This document shows, one piece after another, positions 10,193 through 21,306 of a DNA stretch of 64,000 bases. This DNA comes from Pseudogymnoascus destructans. Taxonomy: Eukaryota; Ascomycota; Leotiomycetes; Thelebolales; Thelebolaceae. The translations under genes and the position numbers were made by a program. The stretch's first letter is position 1, and each line of letters opens with the position of its first letter. The stretch covers positions 744,001 to 808,000 of the forward strand of contig NW_020167530.1 in the NCBI RefSeq assembly GCF_001641265.1, read 5' to 3'. The notes below the pieces were generated by a model. It saw only the letters and a list, made by a program, of their open reading frames with translations. It was not told the origin of the DNA and made no database searches.

Positions 10193-12057
10193 CTACTCGG
10201 AGCGCTTCCTCTTCTTCCTCGACTGGCTGTCAGAATCCGAGCTGGAGGGATCGCCGTCGCTGCCGGGAGCTGCGGCTGCGACCTGGTACAGGACCTTGCC
10301 GTAGTTGCGGATCTCTGGTTCGCTGTCCGACTCCCCATACCTGTGATCACTTGGGAGCTCGCCATCCTCGAGAACGCCCATGAGAATGGCGCCGCTGCCG
10401 TGCGTGCGAGCGTGTTGAGAGAGGTTGTCGCTGCGGGAGAACTTCTTGCCGCACTCGTGGCACTCGAATGGCTTGTCTTGTGTGTGGAGAGATCTGTAGT
10501 GACGCTTGAGGTGTTCTTGGCGGCGGAAGCGGCGGTTGCAGAGCTCGCAAACGAAGGTCTTGGACGGGTCTTCGGTCAGAGATTGCTTGCGGCCGCGTCT
10601 GTTGACGGGTGCCTGCTGGGTAGCTCTAGTGCCTTCATTAGAGCCTGGGCTAGTGGCATTGTTGCCCGCATTCTCGGAGCCACTCTGGCTTGCGGCAGTC
10701 GAGTTTTGTTGTTGACCCTCGCTGGCCTCTTGAGCAGGTGCTCCTTCAGCAGCGTCCATTGGTACAGTGAACTTGCGGCTTCGGACCATAGCGTCAAACT
10801 CAGTGCTATCGTCGTAGATATCCTCTGCCTTGGCCTTGTTGTTGTGCTTCTCGGGGAGAGCGTCGCTCTCCTCGCTGGCGGATGAGGGTGGGCTGGGCAA
10901 GCAGGCAACTGCAAATTGCTCAGACTCGTCGAAATCCTCAAAGTCGTTGTCGCATAGGAAGCTATCGTCGGCGGAAAGAGTAGATTCGGTGCGCTGTCTC
11001 TTGCTACCAACGAAGTGAACGTTGTCCGTCGCAGGGAAGTTGACGAGACCGTTGACAAACTCGTCCTCCGAGTCGAGATCGGACAACTCCTCAAAAATTG
11101 GCAGGCCGTGGTGAGCGTGTGCGGTGTAATCGAAGAAGTTGTTCTCGGCAGCCTTGTGTGCGATTCCACCCCTTAACATAAGCTTTTGCTCCTCCCCGTC
11201 GCCAGTGCAGAGCGTTGGAAGAGTAGGGAAGGCAATGGATAGAGTCGGGTTTAGCGAATCGTTGGCACCAACAGTGAGGTTTCGTGGGTCGCAGAAGTCG
11301 AAGTCTTGTTGTTCTGAAATCGCGGATCTTGGATAGGGGGAGGGAGAAGGTGAAAGTGAGGGGCAGGCTGTCGCAGAAAGGAGCTCGCTAGCGTTGGTCA
11401 TAAGCGAAGGTGGGTGAATAAACACTGTGAGCCGAACCGTCAGTATCGCTACTTGGCACCACGGAAATCGCATCTACAACTTCACAGCAAAAATAACGTA
11501 CCTGGAGTCATTGGTGGTGATCCACAACGGGCCCAGTCGAGGCCAGCAAGGTTCTCGGATTGAACCTCACCTTGGCAACCCTCCTTCACACCCTCGAAGC
11601 TCTCAATTCCGAAGAAGGAAGTGTGCTCCAACGGAGTTGGCAGGATGTCGTAGCTTGAAGGGCTAGCGGCGCTACTTCCTGGCGATGAAAGAGGAGGGGT
11701 CGATGGGAAGTAGTAGGTATCGGCATCCAGACTCTCAGAGTCATAGAGCCTCGAGTTGTGCTCCTGGATCAAGATGGTGGGCTTCTGGTACATGGGCCTT
11801 GGGGAAGCCATTGGGGTCATCGAGGCTTGCATGGAGGCATTGAACACCTGCATGGGCATCGGCGGCTGTGAGCAGGAAGATGTCGGCCTCGAGTAAGTCG
11901 GGGTCGAAGGCAGCACATGCTGGTAAGTCTGCACCTGCATGTTTGGGTGAGGCGAGAAGTGGCCGTGCTGTCTGTTATCTGGCTTTGGGTCCGGGTTGTA
12001 GTAGAAGAACGGTGATTGTCCCATCACTGGTGGGGGTTGAACATATGTGGAATCCAT
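10193..12057 (-). CDS. C2H2 zinc-finger stress-response transcription factor, MSN2/MSN4 (SebA/Seb1) type
   Basis: Two exons (12057-11502 and 11424-10193; intron 11425-11501, 77 bp) give 595 aa. Near the C-terminus two adjacent C2H2 fingers, CELCNRRFRRQEHLKRH and CHECGKKFSRSDNLSQHA, are joined by a TQDKPFE linker and followed by ARTHGSGAI. This is the hallmark of the Msn2/4 family, which binds CCCCT stress-response elements. The N-terminal half is low-complexity, rich in Pro, Ser, Gln and Met, with acidic blocks (SDLDSEDEF, DDSFLCDNDFEDFDE) that look like activation segments. The C-terminus ends in a basic RKKRKR stretch, a likely nuclear signal. Upstream lies an unusually long non-coding region, which fits heavily regulated expression. 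Family assignment is strong; targets are inference. Confidence 0.93.
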
Positions 12058-12816
12058 GGTATTTTGTAGCTACGTGTTTGTCAGTCTCTTGAATTCTTCA
12101 TGGCGCCCGCATTCCAGTGAGCAGCAGAGGGACCAACATACCAGAGAAGCCTGTTTTATTATCGTCAATATTGTATTTTTTGTATGGTTGGTCGTTAAGA
12201 TTATATTAGGTCGAGAATAGTAGGTCTCGTAGATATCGTAGGGCGTGAAGCAGTTTCAAGGCACGGAAGGGCCGAGAGACTCTATTTGCAAACTGAACTG
12301 AAGTGAAAGGGAGTGACTGGACAACAGCTTGCACGAGGCAGAGACTGTCTAATAGTAGTAGTAGTTAAGGGTCGTGATGATACATGTACGTGAACACTCG
12401 AGGCCGACGATGATGCACTCTCTCAGTCGATGAAAGAAAACAAGTCGTAGGTAAGATGAAGTGTCGAAGTGAGCGAGTCGGGATGTATGAGAAGTTGTCG
12501 ATAGATAACGGAATGAGGGACCAAAAGAGGGTACAGGAAAGGGACCGACAGGGCTATATAGGATAAGCACAACTCGAAAGAATTCCAAAAAAGAATTGAT
12601 TTTACAAAAGAAGAACCAGTGTCTCGGTATAAGAAGGATAAGAACGAAGGGTGTTCGTGTGTTCAGAAAGATGTAGAGGAGGGACAGGATTGACTGGGGG
12701 GTGGGGGGTGGGGGTGGGGGGGGGTGATGGTGGGTGGGTGGGCGTGTGGGTGGGAAGGAAGTGGGCAAGGAAGTGGTCAAGGAAGTGATTGGGATTGGGG
12801 TTTTGGGAGGATGGGT

Positions 12817-12950
12817 AAAGGGAAGGGTATGGGTATGGGAAGGGTATGGGAAGGGTATGGGAAGGGTATGGGAAGGGTATGGGAAGGGTATGGGAAGGGT
12901 ATGGGATGGGTATGGGATTGGTATGGGATGGGTATGGGATGGGTATGGCT
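12817..12950. repeat. G-rich minisatellite, units of GGGAAGGGTAT
   Basis: About seven tandem copies of the 11-bp GGGAAGGGTAT, grading into GGGATGGGTAT variants. The regular G3 runs separated by 2-3 bases fit the G-quadruplex pattern on the + strand. Confidence 0.9.
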
Positions 12951-13067
12951 ATGCTCTGGCTATGCTATGGGTTATCGGTATGGACGGTGATAGAGTGGAT
13001 ACAGATGTAAAGTGGGTAAGGGTGCAGGTACAGTACAGTCAGTGGGTGTGTGTGTGTGGCGGTGGGA

Positions 13068-13168
13068 GTAGTATCTGGTAGTAGTACTGGTAGTAGTAGT
13101 GGTAGTAGTAGTACTAGTAGTAGTACTAGTAGTAGTGGTAGTAGTAGTACTACTAGTAGTACTAGTAG
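13068..13168. repeat. Trinucleotide array of GTA/GTG/CTA units
   Basis: Roughly 100 bp of GTAGTAGTA interrupted by GTG and CTA units. Non-coding low complexity. Confidence 0.9.
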
Positions 13169-13902
13169 TGCATTGTGCTTCCTGCACAGGACGAGTCTTT
13201 TATCCTGTGCCTGGACAACTTGGAGGGATATGGGGATATGTCGTCGCGGCCGTGGGTTGGTCGTTTGTGCATGTGTGTGGCCGTCGCTACTGGCAGTCAG
13301 TCGTTGTGGTTGTGACAGTCGTGTCGTGCCTGCTTTCTAAATTCAGAACAACCCATCCAATCAACAACCTCCTTCCTTAGCAGGGGTGTTCCCCTCTTCC
13401 CGCGGCAATTATGGGTACGGGAAGTGTGTCCATAGTGGATGCACCACATAGCCAGCGACACCAGCGACACCAACACCAGCGAGACTTTGGGACACTCCGT
13501 TCGCCCAATCACAGCCCCATTTGCCCTGTCTGGTGTGTACCAACCATGCATGTACGGTGGTGGTAGCTCGAGCCCAGTCCATGCATCCACTCCAGCCCGT
13601 GTACCTCTCGACTGCTTGACTTCAATGGCGGTGCGCAAGGCCACGAGTCCTACGGAGTACTCGCCCACTCTCTCACTCTCGCTGCGGTCGCTGCGGACTC
13701 CGTATCATCGTCCCCCGCGTCTGTGGGCGAAGTGCCTGCGTTGGTGTGGTGTATACGAAAATTCGAAACACACACGCCAATCCCGTCGGAAATCTTGGTA
13801 CAAAACGGCACACTGTTGCTGCGCGATGGCGATATTTCTTTTCCTTTTTCTTTTCCTTTTCCTTACCTGTATGGCTTCAAACTACGGGCGCAACTGGCTC
13901 GC

Positions 13903-13940
13903 CCCCCCCCCCTCCCCCCCCCCAAAAAAAAACCCCCCCC
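13903..13940. repeat. Poly-C / poly-A homopolymer tract
   Basis: Runs of C broken by a single T, then nine A, then C again. Length is likely to be unreliable in assembly. Confidence 0.85.
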
Positions 13941-16382
13941 GAAAGTAGTGGCTGTCGCTTTCGAGCCATTTCGTCCGCTTTGACCACATGAGGGCGCGGA
14001 CTGAAAGAAACACACTTGAGGTTTTTCCCACCTTGCTGCTGGAGCCAAGACCCGCGCTCGTGTGATGGGCGGCCTGACTGGCTGATCCGTCAAGTTGACA
14101 GCACCAACCACGGAGACACCAGCGGCTCTCTCCACGTAACTGGTTTGCGCTGTGGTCCGAAACAGTCAAGCCTCCGAACCCAGGCACACCCGTTCCTCCC
14201 CCCCCCCAGCTCCAACGTTGGGGTTTCATGTGCCGCGCTCATCGCGATATTTTTGTGACAGATCTTCACTTTCCAATCGGTCAATGTCACCTCAGAACCA
14301 TGGAATAGGGCGAGCCAACTTGCCAACTCGCCAACGTTCTCCCTCAGGGTATCCCCATTATTGTGCCATTATTGTGGTGCTTTCCCACTTCACCTAACCC
14401 GTACGGGTCTCCGATCGTCGGTCCGTTTGGTCCCTATCGTCACAGGACTTCGATCGTCGCTTTCGTCACACCTCCACGTTGACAGATACAGGTTCTTATT
14501 CGGTAGTTGAACCCTCTTAACGTCCGCACCATTCACCTTACTTATCGTCTCACGATAGGATAAAGTGGGTGTCCGATACAGCGACGGGTCCGTGATGAAA
14601 CATTATCGAGGCGGCCAAAATATTCCTACCAGCGTGTTATATGCCGTCGTCATCACCATTCATCCAATTGTTTCGTGTCCCCCAAATGGTTGTCACGTCC
14701 GTCGTTGCTGCTTTAACGAATACATTACCCACGGGCCACCTCGGCGATAATTATGGTGTTGGTGGGTGTGCGTGCAGCCAACCACTTTCGTAGTTTATGC
14801 AAGCGCGAAATTTGGAAATTTGACTCCACAGTATAACTTCCAAACCGGGGCGCTCTCTGGCCACGATACGGATCCACCACTATCAGTCGTAATCGTCGAT
14901 GGCGTTAGGGGCAATACTAAAGTAGTCCTGTCGGTCGCTGCCAAAAACTATTGCGAGTGCGTCAGTTGGGAATGGCGCCATGTCCCTTTGGAGGCGGTCT
15001 GGAAGGTCTGGAGTCGAGGCTCGACCAGAGTAGTACTCGCACAGCGCTGGTTGTGTATTCCAGAGCTGTAGCTCGCCGTTAGTTGGTACGCGGTGTTTAC
15101 CGCCTCTGTGAATGGGCCGCCTCTCTGACCGACCTGATCTTCCGTGCCTGCATGGTACCTGCAGCAACTTTCCTGTTGTGAACTGTGAAATCCCAAGCCG
15201 TGTTTTATGATCCATGGGAAATGGGTACACCTCTGCATGTTGAGAAAAAAAAAATGCAGTCTTACATTCCAACAGAGCTTGCACGCCATCTTTTCGGAAA
15301 TAAAACACAGTGGCGGATGCTTTGACGGACGTGCCCCGAAACCCTTCACCGCGTCTCACTTCTCATCGTCGTAAACATTTCACATCAGCGGAGCGGCCGG
15401 AAGCAATGTCGTGACCCTACAGGCCCAAATCTCCTAGACCCTGCCCGCGGACTCCGGGCCAAATTTCCACGACACTTGGGCTCTTCCTAATGCAACGCAA
15501 CAACGCCTCAACAATCTCAAATAGTCGACTTCTGCCTCATTGTCGATGGATCTGCACCCCAAATGGCTTAGTCTTGCGAAAGCTGCTGGCGCGACAGGCT
15601 TATCGGGCGGGCAAGATGTACGTACAGTACTTCACTGTGAATCCTCCTGGAGCACCCAAAACTATGGGTTCTACTAGCCTGTTGATTCTGGGTTTGGGGT
15701 AAACCCTGGATTTACAGCGTTTCTGGGTTTTGATGAGCCTTTCTTTGCCTCTTGCGCGAGAAAGTGGAGACCTGGCCATCGCCATGTGATGTTGGATTTC
15801 GCCAGTCCTCTCACGAGATGATAGCACGGACACGCTGGACATCTCATCTCGAGTCAGAGATGGGAGCGGAAACGTAAGGTATGTGCTGTATCGATCGCAT
15901 CATGAGCGGCCCGCCGCCGTGTGGATATGCCCATATTACTCTCTCGGACGGGGCCACAGAAATTGGATTTCATGAATATATTCGCCACAATGCTCTTTCA
16001 TTCCGCTCCATCTGGTTGTCCCCGAGCCCGTGCTCTGCTTCAAAATGAGTTATTGTTTTCCACACAAGCGGAGACACGGTGCTTTTCTCGTTGTATCTTT
16101 TTTTTTTGTGTAGCTATTCGCCGCCACGAACTCGGGCCTGAGGCCTCCCGCCACCCACCAGCGACTAAGAGTGGTGGCTGGGTGGGACTGGGCTTTCGGG
16201 AACGGGCTGGGGGTGGTGCGCTAAACCCCACAACTTCGGCGCCTGCTAGCTTCATTGGGCCGCCCATCTCCGAAGGCCCTCTTGCTGCATCCGTACGCTG
16301 CTCCACTTGCCGCCGACACCAGGTGCCGGACTTCGAGAATGTTTCACCGCCGTGCAGCAGCCGTTCCAGCATCGGCAATCCG

Positions 16383-16474
16383 CGGCTTGTTTATGCGGCT
16401 TCCTATACGGCTTGTTTATGCGGTTTGTTTATTCGGCTTGTTTATGCGGCTTGTTTATGCGGCTTGTTTATGCG
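16383..16474. repeat. 13-bp tandem repeat CGGCTTGTTTATG, about seven copies
   Basis: Copies of CGGCTTGTTTATG with variants (a CCTATA-containing unit, GGTTTG, ATTCGG). Lies about 340 bp downstream of the CYT-4-like gene's stop. Confidence 0.9.
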
Positions 16475-16812
16475 GGCGGTGGTAATGGGATGCGAGACTC
16501 TACCCGCGCTGCGGGGGACCTGATGGTGTGCCGTGTCATGAGGTGATTTTCGGGCTGAAGATGCAAACTATTGTGCGCCGGTACAAAATAGGATTTATCG
16601 GTTCCTAACGGTAAACAAAACCGTTCCAAGGATGGGGCCTCTCACATGTTTCCGGTATCGTCATAGATAGATAGCATCCATCCAGTGGAAGCTCCCAAGG
16701 AAAGTTGACACATCGGATCATATGTATGCTCTATTGACAGATAGTATGTGGGTGGTTTGTCACTTGAAGAGTTTATTGATTGAAGATTCCTTCCCGTGTC
16801 CCCCATGATTTG

Positions 16813-19800
16813 CTACTCGCGTTGTTCCACAGACCCCGCTATGCTGACTCGCGTTACTGGCTCCATCAACAATGACTTCTCGTACGGAGACACTTTTTTA
16901 ATCCGCACGGTGAACACATCACCTTCACCTATGTCGTCGGGTTCCATGCCTGCCGGCATATCCATCATAGCCATCAATCCCAGCCCATCAACAAATCCGT
17001 TCACCATTCCCCCCATCATGCCCAATACTCGAAACTCCCACTCATCCCTCCACCCTTTGCTATGCCCAAATTTCCACGCTCTCAGCACAGCCTGTAGTGC
17101 CCATGAGCGTTCTGCCCCGCGCCTCCCTGCTCCAAGTGCTTTTTCCCTCCCCTCGATCTTTGGAATGAGGCCATCAACTTTAGCTTTAGGAAAGGGGAGA
17201 TAGTCCTCACGTGAGCTCCCAACTAGGCTCTCTCCTATTTTTGCCTCCTCTAATAGAGCAGCCTGAATCTGCCAGTGCGCGAGAAGATCCGAGTACCGCC
17301 GCAGCGGACTCGTACATTTCGTGTACATTTCCACGCCGAGCGCGACGTGTGGCCCAGGCACGCTGCTAGGTAGTACGGGACCTTGGGCCAAGACGTACGC
17401 TGACTGTACATCCTTGGGCACGCTTTCGCCGCGGAGGACGTATGGGAGAACGTTTGCCCGGAAGAAGGCTCCTGGGTCGGGTTTGTCGGGGTGAGCCTGT
17501 GTGACTCGATAGACGATGGGGATGTTGCGTGCCGAACACCAGCCGGCGGCGATTTCACCCCCGAGTGTCATCAAGTTAGTTACCGGCCCGTAGATAGATG
17601 GGCCATCATTGCTGGCGGGTGGGATTGATATTGAGATGAAAGGGTCACTGTGGACGTGGGTTGAGTTGCGTGGGGAGTTGTAGCAGTCCACATCAATGTC
17701 TTCGTCAATCTTGACAATAACAGAGGCGCGGGCATTGTTTAGGTCGATGCCGCCCCGGAGTAAGGCGTATGTGCGTCGTGCGTCGCCGAGTGAGACAAGC
17801 AGCTTCAGGTTCGCTTTGTCTGAAGCAGAGAGGCTGTCCACGGAGGCCATGTCACGGTGCATGACGCCGTCGTTGAAGCTTGTTATAGTCTCGCTGTCGC
17901 CCACCGCTAGGACCTCCTCTGGGTCAGTAACCTTGTTCCCAAGTAGCTCTGCAAGCGTAGCCGGCGTGAGGTAGACAACTTTTCGAATCGTGCCCGCAGC
18001 AATCTTGTGGTCGATCATCACCCCTTTCTCGTTCATTTTTGCGCTGAAGGTCAGCGTTGGCCTATTCGGAGCCAAACTGAGCTTCTCTTGAACAATGCTA
18101 TCCGGCAACATTGGGATAACTCGGTTGGGCATGTAAACCGTTTGTATGGCTTCCTTTGCTCTTCGCGCTGGGTAGCTGTCAAGACCGATTACGGAGCCTG
18201 GGTCAGCCACATGTATGTGGACCCAGTGCTCACCTTCAGTTTCAGAAGCTTCGATTGAGACGCCATCGTCAATTTCATGAGCCCCTGTATCGTCAATACA
18301 GTAAACCGTCTGTTCTTTCCAGTCCTTTCGCATTCCTGCCAGTGCGTCTTCCGGTTCTTTGCCGCCCTCTTTCTTGGTCACAGCATGTTTATAGTACCCA
18401 TACCCTGGCAGTCGCAATTCAAAAGATGCCTTCGTTTCCCACGGCGCGATGATGCCAATCTCTTGCAAAAACTGCCATCCCGTTGACCGATCCAAAGTCT
18501 GTCCATCGTATCGCCCCGTAGCCCGTAATATAGCCGAGCCGATGCCATTCATAGGAGAGCTATGAGAGAATGTATCCCAGGCAACCCAACACTTCATGAA
18601 CCGGATGTACTTCAGGTCAAGCGTGTCGAAATGTTGCTCGATGGACTTAACAGGGCCGTCCGAATCAACAACCGCGCCGGCAGGGCCAACCTGGCCGCTC
18701 ATAGTCGAGGCACGGCTTTTTCGGCTCACGTCGATGGCACGGCGAGCTGTTCCGAGAAATGATTCGAATTCAGCCATGAATTGGCCTAGGGGTCGAATTT
18801 CTGATTCACCGTCGCGAGCTGAAGTGACCGTGTGCACTTGCCAACTCCTTATGATTCTAGTGACCATCTTGATACTGTCGATTATCCTCCTTGGTACAAT
18901 TTCAAAGCGGCCCCAGGAACGCGTATTCCCGGCTGTTTGCACAGAAAAGCCCATGCCTTCGTTCATGATAGTGCGGTATACTGCATATAGTGTTGCTGGT
19001 GCAATATTTTCGCCGTTCATATTTCGTGGGAGCTTTAAAATCTCCTTGGTGAGTCTCGGCAAGCTCACATGGCGTACTTGCTGTGGCAATGCCACAATGC
19101 TATAAGCATTATCAAGGGAATCCAAATTCTCACGATAAACAGCATCAGCCTCATGCCCAAAGTCGGCCATCTTCTGTAGCAGTGGGGCTCCGATCGATCT
19201 GGGAAGAGCATTTTCAAAGCTCTGTAATCTGTCTTGTATAGCCTCTGGGACATCCGCATCAGGGAGGTAGGCTATGAGAGGGTCGACTTCCTCAGGAGAG
19301 ACAAAGTTTGGCACAAAGAATCTAGCATTTCGAGATGCTTTGTGAACCCATCGTCCTGACATGGTATAAAACTGGGATTGTATCCCCAATTCTCGGACGA
19401 AGATCGCGAGTTCAATTCGAAGGCCGTCACTTGTTCTGTATGATTGTAGTTAGCATCATTCGGCGCGTCAGTAGGCAAAGTCTATTACGAACCGTAGCTC
19501 TACAAGGTCTCCTCGTAGCAAGAACGATCGCTCGCTCCCAAATCCCACCAGATCATCTCCCTCGAACAAAGGTAGAGGTGGATCTTCAAGTTGTTTTCCA
19601 TCATCAACCTCTCGGATCTGATCCCCTTCGACCGGGCGAGTGTATAGGTTGGTAACTTCTCCATGTTTGGCATGATCCTGGTCAAAGGACGCGGTCAAGA
19701 CAGGGACATCAGAAACGTTTTCAGCTTCCCAGCGGCGGAGTCGCTCACGGATTGGTAGTTTCGGAGGTTGCGGGACTTTCGGGAATGGCAACGCATTATC

Positions 19801-20171
19801 TACGCTGACAGCTGAAGCTTCAAGGTTTTCTCCTTCCTGTGCCAACTGTAATGCATTAGTCGGTAGTCAAAGACGATCAATATCTCACAGTGGCTTACTT
19901 GGGTACTCTGAGATGTGGCTGTGAAGCTCGACTTAGTCTGCAGCCCCCTGCGACAAAACGTCTTGTTTATGGCTATGTAAGTATTCGAATATATTAAATT
20001 GTGTCTGCCATATCGAACATTACTGGGTAGAGTGGCAATCCCCCTATTATTAAAAAGTGGTGTTGAATGAGAAAAAGTAGAGGGGGATGTCGCAGTCGTC
20101 CTAATTATACTGGCAGTCCAGTTCGCAGACCGCGAGGCCACGGTCTTGGCTACATTGCGAGAAACGTCCAT
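16813..20171 (-). CDS. Mitochondrial RNase II-family exoribonuclease, CYT-4/DSS1-like
   Basis: 3'-5' exoribonuclease of mitochondrial RNA turnover and processing; the Neurospora relative CYT-4 is needed for mitochondrial intron splicing and end processing. Three exons (20171-19899, 19845-19493, 19435-16813) with short introns at 19846-19898 and 19436-19492 give 1082 aa. The first 60-90 residues are rich in Arg, Ser and Thr with almost no acids, fitting a mitochondrial presequence. An RNB catalytic domain starts near residue 590: YCIDDTGAHEIDDGVSIE carries the clustered Asp residues that bind Mg, followed by VHIHVADPGS and the YMPNRVIPMLPD block. The conserved YTKCTSPLRRYSDLLAHWQI motif lies near the end of the domain. 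The second intron's donor is GTTCGT, weak but phase-consistent. It is divergent from the molybdopterin synthase gene at 20676. Confidence 0.93.
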
Positions 20172-20675
20172 TCTAATAACTATACAGCATTGTTGTGGCC
20201 CATTGGAGACGGGCGCAAAGAAAGGAAGCGTATAGCTTCAGTATCGAGAGGTAGCACGGGCGGAGTGTTTCATGGGCTCAACTTTTTTCGGATAGCAAGA
20301 AATGGCATTTCGCGGTTCATGACACGCAATCACGTGCAGAGCTAAAATGCAATTGGTATCCTCCGAACTTTTTCCGTTTGACAGGTGAACTCGTCTTCTC
20401 TTTCCCACAACAACAATGAGCTGTAGTCTCAGTGCAAGTCAACAGCTCAAGCAGGGGTCCAGCTAACAGGTAAGCCACTTCTATAAACCACATCCTTACT
20501 TTACTTGTATGAGGAAGAAATATAGCATGTATTACATGATGCTGGCCATTTGGCTACCAGACGATTACTACACAAGATCTCTGACAAGAACAACCCCAAT
20601 TCAAATTGCATGATAACATTCATTAGAGCTTATGCTAACTACTGTATCATCAGATTACTTGATCTCGAGTTAGAT
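20172..20675. promoter_or_regulatory. Divergent promoter between the CYT-4-like and molybdopterin synthase genes
   Basis: About 500 bp between two start codons facing away from each other. It contains a CACGTG E-box-type hexamer (near 20331) and a CT-rich stretch with CAACAACAATGAG (about 20395-20420). A 5' UTR intron for the rightward gene is possible (GTAAGCC at 20471) but unproven. Confidence 0.5.
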
Positions 20676-20963
20676 ATGTCTAGCAAGACCGCTGGTAGCA
20701 GCTTCAACCTGCTTTACTTCGCCTCGGCAAGTTCGTTCACAGGCAAGGACTCGGATGAATTTGAGGCTCCAGTCTCCCTGTCGAAGCTCTTCGATCTTGT
20801 GGAAGCCAAGTATCCGGGCATCAAGTCTAAGATATTGGACAGCTGTCTCGTCACCATCAATCTAGAATACGTGGATGTACCGAAGAGTGAGGCCGGGGAG
20901 GAAGACGGCACAATCAAAGCAGGCGATGAAGTCGCAATTATACCCCCTGTAAGCTCCGGCTGA
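20676..20963 (+). CDS. cnxG: Molybdopterin synthase small (sulfur-carrier) subunit, MOCS2A/CnxG
   Basis: MoaD-like ubiquitin-fold protein that carries sulfur as a C-terminal thiocarboxylate for conversion of precursor Z to molybdopterin. 95 aa, single exon. Start chosen at MSSKTAGSS because the upstream in-frame extension (from 20550) is not family-like. Visible motifs: LLYFASASSFTGK near the N-terminus, KLFDLVEAKYPGIKSKIL, and the C-terminal DEVAIIPPVSSG. The last residue is Gly as required, though the penultimate residue is Ser rather than the Gly of bacterial MoaD and human MOCS2A. Molybdenum cofactor supports nitrate reductase and other enzymes. Confidence 0.9.
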   Translation: MSSKTAGSSFNLLYFASASSFTGKDSDEFEAPVSLSKLFDLVEAKYPGIKSKILDSCLVTINLEYVDVPKSEAGEEDGTIKAGDEVAIIPPVSSG

Positions 20964-21306
20964 GCTTTTCCAAATATCAGCTACTGTATAGCATTTTGAA
21001 AATTTATTTGAATGCCTGATGTAATTCGTGAGGCAGCGTGATGTGTGTGACACTTCCTTTCATTAGCACCTTATTACCCCTCCAATGCACTTGAGTTTAT
21101 TCTTGCAGTTCAGGCCACTGCTAAGCAGGATTAATGGATAAAACATACCCTATTTATTCGTAAATACTGAATGCCACCCCGACGACGACAAGTTGCGAGT
21201 TTCCAAGACTTCATTCATGGCATGGTCACGTGCCGACACTACACCGGATTGTGTCATCGGAATGCGGCTAGCGCCGTGGGCACCACCCAAAAGCGCCTTA
21301 ACGGAC
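20964..21306. other. Intergenic between cnxG and the Zn2Cys6 gene
   Basis: AT-rich 3' flank followed by promoter of the rightward regulator. An in-frame upstream ATG at 21193 exists, but the preferred start is later. Nothing else seen. Confidence 0.5.

Larger units (their letters stand above)
12058..16812. other. 4.7-kb gene-free region upstream of the MSN2-like gene, repeat-rich
   Basis: No frame here has a recognisable domain or splice-supported extension. The first part (12058-12700) is a likely long leader and promoter with CT-rich and purine-rich tracts. It is followed by a G-rich minisatellite (12817-12950), a GTA/AGT trinucleotide array (13068-13168), a poly-C/poly-A tract (13900-13940), and a 13-bp array (16383-16474). 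The open frame at 14883-15359 (- strand, 158 codons) resembles nothing I know and is probably chance. Confidence 0.6.

Noticed and set aside
13050..13340. Ser/Gly-rich frame as a secreted mucin-like protein
   Set aside because: The Ser run comes only from the AGT trinucleotide array; no signal peptide or flanking coding sequence.
14883..15359. 158-codon open frame on the - strand as a gene
   Set aside because: No domain, no splice support, mixed composition, and it lies in a repeat-rich spacer where chance frames are common.
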